From assembly GCA_012800885.1 (NCBI GenBank), contig JAAZIL010000001.1, positions 1 to 12,865 of the forward strand: a DNA stretch of 12,865 nt. The letters run 5' to 3'. The position numbers and the translations under genes were made by a program. Shown in pieces: positions 7,106 through 12,865 of the stretch (positions within the stretch are counted from its first letter, which is position 1; every line of letters begins with the position of its first letter). Below the pieces are notes generated by a model, which was not told the DNA's origin, made no database searches, and was given only the letters and a program-made list of their open reading frames with translations. Source of the stretch: Candidatus Dojkabacteria bacterium. GTDB lineage: Bacteria > Patescibacteriota > Dojkabacteria > SC72.

Positions 7106-8122
7106 TTAATTAAGTGATTTCTCAAATATATTTCTAAAAGATTTACCTAAAGTTCTCTCAAGGATAACAAATATCTCAGGATAACTCTCTAAAAGAGAAG
7201 ATAGATACCTCTTCAATTCCATATTACTCCATTGAAGACGCTCTGTAGTGCTCACTAAGGCTGTTGAAACTAATTCAGACACCCTGTACATCTCTTTTTT
7301 ATCATTTTCTCTTAAAGAACGAAGCCAAGCTTCTTGAAGGTCACTCTCTACCTCGGAATCATTATAGAGAAAATCTATAACCTCTTGAATACCTAAATAC
7401 AGTAACTCGCCTACTTCCTCTTTACTATTAGGCTTAATTAAACCTCTCTCAGAAACAAACTCTAGACACTCCCTCTTAATATCTTCTCTATTTCTCCAAC
7501 CATCTCTATCTTTTGTTACTACATTTCTCCATCCTTCACATATCTCTTTCTCAAAAATATCATAAATACCGTTACTTATCTCTTGAATCTCTTCTCTCTC
7601 ATACAGATCTCCTCTATCTTCATTACGACTCTTTACCCATGCCGTATCTTGATGCTTTAAACAGATAACACATTCATCAACATTTAAAATCTCTCTAAAA
7701 AAAGAATCAAACCCTAACGCCTTTAATACTAATTTCTCTCTCTGATTACTCTCTTGTGGATTTGTAAATAGGTGATACCCTATTGTCAATGCATTACTAA
7801 AAGGACCTCTATCAAGAGTATAGATATCACACTTCTTACAAGAAAGAATACAGTTTAATATCTCTAATCTATTAATTGCAAAAAGAAGCATCTTTAAATC
7901 AATTTCTCGCTCAGGTTTAACTCTAACACTCTTAGGAAAACCCTCTGTAAGAATTTTTCTAACAACAGAGCCAACAGGTGTGGCGTAGTATGGGAAAGAT
8001 ATTACGAAGGTATCTAGTCCTAATAGAGAGAGTTCATTAGAAAATTGTTTTACAGCATCACCCTTACCTACCTGGTCACCACCTTCAAAATCAACAGTTT
8101 TATATCTAAAGAGACTTGATAT
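7106..8122 (-). CDS. thymidylate kinase-like protein with unclear start
   Basis: This is a dTMP-kinase-like P-loop enzyme, expected to convert dTMP to dTDP in the cytoplasm. The first in-frame ATG (7891) would leave only 261 residues without the P-loop, so the gene must begin upstream. Reading on gives TVDFEGGDQVGKGDAVKQF (P-loop), FPYYATPVG, then AINRLE, the DRG motif (104-106) and a lid-like EDRGDLYE (168-175), numbering from an ATA at 8122 (338 residues). The frame is closed by TGA at 8159-8161 and contains no ATG, GTG or TTG before the P-loop. Options are an ATA or ATT start, or a TTG at 8129 joined by a +1 shift at CTT-TAG (8111-8106). The P-loop has Gly-Asp after Lys instead of Ser/Thr-Thr. 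About 100 helical residues extend past the usual kinase length. It is the first gene of a unit with nth. Confidence 0.75.
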   Translation of the reverse strand: MSSLFRYKTVDFEGGDQVGKGDAVKQFSNELSLLGLDTFVISFPYYATPVGSVVRKILTEGFPKSVRVKPEREIDLKMLLFAINRLEILNCILSCKKCDIYTLDRGPFSNALTIGYHLFTNPQESNQREKLVLKALGFDSFFREILNVDECVICLKHQDTAWVKSRNEDRGDLYEREEIQEISNGIYDIFEKEICEGWRNVVTKDRDGWRNREDIKRECLEFVSERGLIKPNSKEEVGELLYLGIQEVIDFLYNDSEVESDLQEAWLRSLRENDKKEMYRVSELVSTALVSTTERLQWSNMELKRYLSSLLESYPEIFVILERTLGKSFRNIFEKSLN

Positions 8123-8152
8123 ATGCCAACCTATAACTAATTTAGTAATTTT

Positions 8153-8180
8153 AGTATATCAGATATCTAATTGATGTAAA
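8153..8180 (-). promoter_or_regulatory. promoter of the thymidylate-kinase-like gene, TTTACA-N16-TATACT
   Basis: The -35 is at 8175-8180 and the -10 at 8153-8158, each five of six consensus bases, with a 16-bp spacer. The predicted start is at about 8146, which leaves only a very short leader and limits where translation can begin. Confidence 0.5.
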
Positions 8181-8220
8181 GAGGCGGTAGATTGCAAGAT
8201 TCAACATGCCACCTGTTCAA

Positions 8221-8418
8221 TTATTTTATACTACCTTCTAACCTTTTAATCATATACTTTTTGAGAGCCTCTCTTTTCTGAAAAGAGAAAGAACCTCTTT
8301 TTACTAACCGTAGGGAACCAGATTTAATGGTAACATCTTCCGTAATGTTACGAATATACAAGTAGGGGGTTTTTACTTTAAAATAGGGCTGAAAATCATA
8401 ACATACACAAATGTTCAA
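8221..8418 (-). CDS. possible small basic protein, doubtful
   Basis: This 65-residue frame lies between the rRNA terminator and the kinase-like gene. It begins with TTG and has no ribosome site or clear promoter. The C-terminal half is lysine- and arginine-rich. No family is recognised. A 7-bp hairpin (CTCTTTT/AAAAGAG, near 8274-8290) lies inside the frame, and the whole 8181-8442 stretch may simply be intergenic. I see nothing else convincing in this stretch. Confidence 0.2.
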   Translation of the reverse strand: MNICVCYDFQPYFKVKTPYLYIRNITEDVTIKSGSLRLVKRGSFSFQKREALKKYMIKRLEGSIK

Positions 8419-8442
8419 GAATGGTACTCAGAGCCTATAGAT

Positions 8443-8473
8443 AACAAAAGCCCCACTCTATTTAAGTGGGGCT
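8443..8473 (-). terminator. intrinsic terminator of the rRNA operon
   Basis: A perfect 8-bp GC-rich stem (AGCCCCAC with GTGGGGCT, 8466-8473 and 8449-8456) with a 9-nt AT-rich loop is followed on the minus strand by TTTTGTT. It begins about 14 bp after the 5S gene. Confidence 0.9.
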
Positions 8474-8486
8474 CTAAATTCATAAA

Positions 8487-8603
8487 TCCTGGCAATGACC
8501 TATCTTCCCAAGACCAAAGGTCTAAGTATTTTCGGCGCTAGAGTGTTTTACTTCTGAGTTCGGGATGGAGTCAGGTAGTTCCACTCTGCTACAATCGCCA
8601 GGC
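8487..8603 (-). rRNA. rrf: 5S ribosomal RNA
   Basis: 5S rRNA is part of the large-subunit central protuberance. The minus strand shows the conserved core CCGAACTCAGAAGT, and the ends pair as helix I (CCTGGC with GCCAGG). Length is about 117 nt. Ends are estimated from the helix. Confidence 0.93.
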
Positions 8604-8632
8604 GATAAATATCTACAAATACCTATCGCCTG
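8599..8632 (-). repeat. inverted repeat at the 5' edge of 5S
   Basis: A perfect 9-bp inverted repeat (CAGGCGATA and TATCGCCTG) overlaps the first bases of 5S. In the precursor it could compete with 5S helix I and act as a processing hairpin. That role is inferred. Confidence 0.5.
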
Positions 8633-8686
8633 ACGACTAACATTATTTCTAACAGTAGTCCTCAGGACTTAATTCTAAAGAGCAAA

Positions 8687-8733
8687 AGAGTGTATACACA
8701 CTCAAAACTGAATAGTAAGCAGAAAAATGAAGC
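8687..8733 (-). other. 3' half of the 23S precursor processing stem
   Basis: Three blocks here are inverted repeats of blocks on the 5' side of 23S: 8726-8733 with 12053-12060 (8 bp, the mature end helix), 8704-8715 with 12073-12084 (12 bp, perfect), and 8687-8695 with 12153-12161 (9 bp). Together they form a long stalk bringing the 23S ends together, the typical RNase III substrate. Confidence 0.75.
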
Positions 8734-8820
8734 TTTTGGTCTATTAGTACTCCTTGGCTAAATACATCACTGTACTTACACCTAGAGCCTATCAACGTGG
8801 TTATCTCCCACAGACCTCCA

Positions 8821-8875
8821 TCCCGCTAACACATAGAGCAAGGAAATTACATCCTTACACTACAAGTTAGCGGGA
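8821..8875 (-). repeat. 23S hairpin insertion near helix 98
   Basis: A perfect 10-bp inverted repeat (8821-8830 and 8866-8875; TCCCGCTAAC/GTTAGCGGGA) closes a 55-nt hairpin with an inner stem AAGGA/TCCTT. It replaces the shorter helix 98 of E. coli and shares its TAAC/GTTA stem core with three other insertions. Confidence 0.75.
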
Positions 8876-9134
8876 CAAGTATATCTAATCTTGGGAAGGG
8901 CTTCGCACTTATATGCTTTCAGTACTTATCCCAGAGCAACTTAGCTACCCAGCAATGCTCTTGGTAGAACAACTGGTGCACCAGAGGTTACCACACCCTG
9001 ATCCTTTCGTACTAAGGGTCTCTTCCCTCAGATATACAACGCCCATACCGGATAGAGACCGACCTGTCTTACCACGGTCTGAACCCAGCTCGCGTGCCAC
9101 TTTAATCGTCGAACAGACGAACCCTTGGGGCCTT

Positions 9135-9177
<43 letters not shown>

Positions 9178-9586
9178 GGTGCCGTCAATGTGAACTATCG
9201 GGCACCACCAGCCTGTTGTCCCCGGGGTAACTTATCTTCGTTAAACAATCGCGATTCCACATTCTGCGAAAGGGTCACTTGAACCTACTTTCGTAACTGC
9301 TCGGGATGTCTCCCTCACAGTAAAGCCTCCTTATGCTCATGCACTCTTCACCCGATTTCCATCCGGGCTGAGGAGACCTTTGTGCGCTTGCGGTACTCTT
9401 TAGCAAGCAACCGCCCCAGTCAAACTGCCCACCATGCACTGTCCATCTACCTGGTAAAGGTAGAGGTTAGAAATAAAACACCAAAAGGGTGGTATTACAT
9501 ATTGCGACTCCACCATTCCTGACGAAACGGCTTCAAAGTCTCCCACCTATTCTCTACATCCGAAGCATTATTTCAATGCAAAGCTG

Positions 9587-9617
<31 letters not shown>

Positions 9618-9790
9618 GTATGGGTAGGCCGCATCTTCACAGCCATTTCAATTTCACCGAGCGCGTTGTAGAGACAGTGGAAGGATCGTTACGCCTTTCA
9701 TGCAAGTCACCAATTAAGTGACAAGGTATTACGCTACCTTAGGACCGTTATAGTTACAGCCGCCATTGACCAGGGCTTCAGTCGTCCGCT

Positions 9791-9830
9791 TCACCTCCGT
9801 CAGAGCACCGAGATGCATCTGACAGATGGT
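9791..9830 (-). other. 23S helix 68 extension
   Basis: Roughly 30 nt more than E. coli at this place, with a 6-bp GTCAGA/TCTGAC stem (9799-9804, 9818-9823). It does not share the stem of the other insertions. Confidence 0.5.
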
Positions 9831-10566
9831 TAACAAACTTCCTTAACCTTCTGGCATTGGGCAGGCGTCAGCACTTATACATCTTCTTACGAATTTGCAA
9901 GCGCCTGTAGTTTTGATAACTAGTCGTCCCTCCCTATTCTGTGCCACCTTCATCACCACTAGAAAATTCTTATAGTGGAAGGTCCCCCTTCTCGCGAACT
10001 TACGGGGTTAATTTGCCGAGTTCCTTAACAACGCATCACTCGTACGCTTTGGTGCATTTACACCTGTCTACCTGTGTCGGTTTGCAGTACGGTTACCAAT
10101 ATCTTCTGTTTACCGAAGTAAACAGCTAGAAGTTTTTCCTGGAGAATTAATACAACAAATCGGATTCCCGAAGGTCACCTTTGCATCGTAACTCATATTC
10201 ACCCAGTAAACTGGGAACGTCTTTCCGGATTTTCCTAGAAAGACTAACTTGTTACTTACACCCCAAACCAATAAGGGGCTTGCTTTCTCAATTCTCAATC
10301 TCCATCGCAAAATATTAGTAGTACAGGAATATTAACCTGTTGTCCATCAGATACGCCTTTCGACCTCTCCTTAGGACCGACTAACCCATGGTTGACTGAC
10401 ATAGCCATGGAAACCTTAGACATTCAGCGAGCAGGGTTTTCACCTGCTTTTCGTTACTCATCCCGGCATTCTCACTTCTATACGCTCCAGCAGCTCTTTA
10501 CAGGCCACCTTCACAGCGATATCTCAACTGCTAAGTTGGTCATGTATAGAACGCTCCCCTACCACT

Positions 10567-10635
10567 CATCCAGCTAACCCAGAGTAAGAAACTCCTTCTA
10601 AAAGGATTCATCTCATACTTTAAGTTAACTGGATG
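10567..10635 (-). repeat. 23S hairpin insertion near helix 45
   Basis: The 12-nt arms (10567-10578 and 10624-10635) pair fully in RNA, with one G-U. Helix 45 is a classical site for intervening sequences that RNase III removes from 23S rRNA in other bacteria. The insertion is about 45 nt longer than the E. coli loop. Confidence 0.75.
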
Positions 10636-11150
10636 AATTTGCAGCTTCGGAATACATCTTCAGCCCCGTTAAATCTTCGATGCATAGTCTCTTGACTAGT
10701 AAGCTATTACGCACTTTTTAAAGGATGGCTGCCTCTAAGCCAACCTCCTAGCTGTCTAAGAAACTACACTTCCTTTCCCACTAAGATGTAATTTAGGGTC
10801 CTTATCTGACAATCTGGGCTGTTTCCCTCTTGAACATAGGAACTTAGCTCCCTAGTTCTAACTGCTGTAATATTCATATTGGTATTTGGAGTTTAACTGG
10901 ATAGGGTACTCTTTCGAGCCCCATACCCAATCAGTGCTCTACCCCCAATACTTAAATTGCAACGCTAGCCCTAAAGCTATTTCGGGGAGAACCAGCTATT
11001 ACCAGGTTCGTTTGGCATGTTACCGCTAACCACAAGTCATCCCATAATTTTGCAACATTAACGGGTTCGGGCCTCCAAAATGATTTCTCATTCCTTCACC
11101 CTGCTCATGGTTAGATCACCTGGTTTCGGGTCTAGTGCATGTGACTTAAT

Positions 11151-11195
11151 CAGCTAACCTGTAAAAGAGGCAGAACCTCCTCTATAGGTTAGCTG
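11151..11195 (-). repeat. 23S hairpin insertion near helix 31
   Basis: A perfect 10-bp inverted repeat (CAGCTAACCT, 11151-11160; AGGTTAGCTG, 11186-11195) encloses 25 nt with an inner AGAGG/CCTCT stem. It lies about where E. coli has bases 640-656. Confidence 0.8.
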
Positions 11196-11300
11196 GACGC
11201 TCTATTCAAACTCGCTTTCGCTTCGGCTTCCCAATAAACATGGTTAACCTTGCCACACACAACTAACTCACCGGGTCATTCTTCAATAGGCACGCCGTCA

Positions 11301-11385
11301 CCCAGCTACCTTATAATTCGACAACTATCTTCTTTACCGTATTAATTTAGGCTTAAGAAGAATTTCAAACTATAAGTTAACTGGG
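11301..11385 (-). repeat. 23S hairpin insertion at helix 25
   Basis: The 15-nt arms at 11301-11315 and 11371-11385 pair at 14 positions in RNA, giving an 85-nt hairpin where E. coli has a 14-nt helix tip (about bases 540-553). Helix 25 is another known site of intervening sequences and expansion segments. Confidence 0.8.
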
Positions 11386-11639
11386 CTACGACTGTTTGTA
11401 AGCATACGGTTTCAGATCTATTTCACTCCCCTAACAGGGGTATTTTTCACCTTTCCCTCACGGAACTACTTCACTATTGGTCACAAAAGATATTTAGTTT
11501 TACCAAGTGGTCTTGGTAGCTTCCCACAGAATTTCTCGTGATCCGTGGTACTCAAGAAATCAGAAAGAAGGCTTAACCTTTTCATATACGGGACTATCAC
11601 CCTCTTTGGTTTACCTTTCCAGATATATTCTACTAAGGT

Positions 11640-11805
11640 TAAACTTTGTAACTTCTCGATTAGTTTATCGACTAATCAACTGACTCTTACAACCCTCATA
11701 TTGCACGAGCGATAACCTACGAGTTCATATTATTCATCATCGCTACGCGAATCAAAACTTTAATCCCTCTTACACAATATGAGTTTGAACTAATTCCTTT
11801 TCGCT
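11640..11805 (-). other. 23S domain I expansion
   Basis: About 125 nt more than E. coli between the blocks matching its bases near 270 and 320. It contains a 7-bp hairpin (11658-11677) and a 9-bp long-range pair CTCATATTG/CAATATGAG (11695-11703, 11775-11783). The shared stem of the other insertions is absent. Confidence 0.6.
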
Positions 11806-12052
11806 CGCCACTACTCAGGAAATAAACTGTTGTTCTCTTTTCTCGCAGGTACTGAGAGGTTTCACTTCCCTGCATTACCTCCAATACAGCTATAAATTCA
11901 CTGTATGGTGATTAGGCTTGACCCTAACCGGGTTTCCCCATTCGGAGATCTCTGGATAAACGCTTGTTTGGCAGCTACCCAAAGCTTATCGCAACCTACT
12001 ACGTCCTTCATCGGTCTTTTGTGCCGAGGCATCCGCCGTACGCCCTTATTTT

Positions 12053-12161
12053 GCTTCATTGAAATTGCTATTCTATTCAGTTTTAAATGTGCAACACCGA
12101 GTGTAATTGTAATAGTTACATAATTGGACCTACCCTAATAACTATTAAATCCATACACTCT
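12053..12161 (-). other. 5' half of the 23S processing stem and spacer
   Basis: This spacer between tRNA-Ala and 23S holds the 5' strands of the processing stalk (12053-12060, 12073-12084, 12153-12161). It also holds a local hairpin closed by GAGTGTA/TACACTC and TAATAGTTA/TAACTATTA (12099-12160). The outer strands could pair either locally or across the 23S. Confidence 0.65.
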
Positions 12162-12208
12162 GTCTCTCAGAGATTAAAGCATTACCTTCTCTCTCTGTTA
12201 TCGAAATG

Positions 12209-12282
12209 TGGACCTGAGGAGAATCGAACTCCTGACCTCATCATTGCAAATGATGCGTTCTAGCCAACTGAACTACAGGCCC
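12209..12282 (-). tRNA. tRNA-Ala(TGC)
   Basis: The cloverleaf has acceptor GGGCCTG/CAGGTCC (one G-U), anticodon TGC at 12248-12246 and T-loop TTCGATT. The discriminator A is followed by CAT, so the 3' CCA is not encoded and must be added. It sits in the 16S-23S spacer as usual. Confidence 0.95.
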
Positions 12283-12292
12283 AAATTCAGAC

Positions 12293-12369
12293 TGGTGGGC
12301 GTGCCAAGACTCGAACTTGGGACCTCAGTCTTATCAGGACTGCGCTCTAGCCAGCTGAGCTATACGCCC
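12293..12369 (-). tRNA. tRNA-Ile(GAT)
   Basis: The cloverleaf has anticodon GAT, T-loop TTCGAGT and an encoded CCA (12295-12293). The acceptor GGGCGTA/CACGCCC has an A-C mismatch at its last pair (7-66). Ten bases separate it from tRNA-Ala. Confidence 0.95.
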
Positions 12370-12437
12370 ATCGCTTCACTACATTAAGAGCTATTCCTTA
12401 AAAGCTAAAAAGTGACAGGAAAGTCGGGTTTCTCCTT

Positions 12438-12865
<428 letters not shown>

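Noticed and set aside
461..8161. Possible UGA recoding as in Gracilibacteria or SR1
   Set aside because: No stop here is TGA, but conserved glycines and tryptophans use normal codons, and no conserved gene is interrupted by in-frame TGA over more than two thousand codons. Reading through the TGA at 8159 would soon meet another at 8201.

Overview
The window looks like a chromosomal segment from a bacterium with an AT-rich genome. It probably belongs to the Candidate Phyla Radiation (Patescibacteria). That placement is inference: it rests on AT-rich coding DNA, a small four-repeat S1 protein, few Shine-Dalgarno sites, and an enlarged 23S rRNA with many helix insertions. Every supported gene is on the minus strand, so the window reads right to left. 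The genetic code is standard: no in-frame TGA interrupts the conserved proteins, and all stops seen are TAA or TAG.

Right part (about 8440-12865): an rRNA operon ordered 16S (only the 3' part is in the window), tRNA-Ile(GAT), tRNA-Ala(TGC), 23S, 5S, then a strong intrinsic terminator. The 23S gene is about 3.33 kb, some 400 nt longer than the E. coli gene. The extra length sits in discrete hairpin insertions. Four of them (near helices 98, 45, 31 and 25) are closed by nearly the same stem, about CCAGYTAAC paired with GTTAGCTGG. The same stem occurs once more inside a putative small RNA at the left edge. This dispersed palindromic family is the most unusual signal in the window. The 23S also carries A at E. 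coli-equivalent position 2057, paired with U at 2611, a macrolide-relevant natural variation.

Middle part (5660-8180): a promoter, then a thymidylate-kinase-like gene with no ordinary start codon upstream of its P-loop, then nth immediately after its stop. This endonuclease III lacks the iron-sulfur cysteines. An unrecognised 278-residue protein follows, with a TTG start that may be leaderless.

Left part (461-5672): rpsA with its own promoter and a 5' mRNA hairpin, clpC with an extended -10 promoter that may give a leaderless mRNA, and radA, tightly linked behind clpC. The clpC-radA pairing is also found in Firmicutes. The proteins cover nucleotide supply, base-excision repair, translation, regulated proteolysis and recombinational repair.

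Left edge (37-321): a near-consensus promoter, about 250 nt with five hairpins, and an intrinsic terminator. This is either an unidentified structured RNA or an attenuated leader of a gene outside the window.
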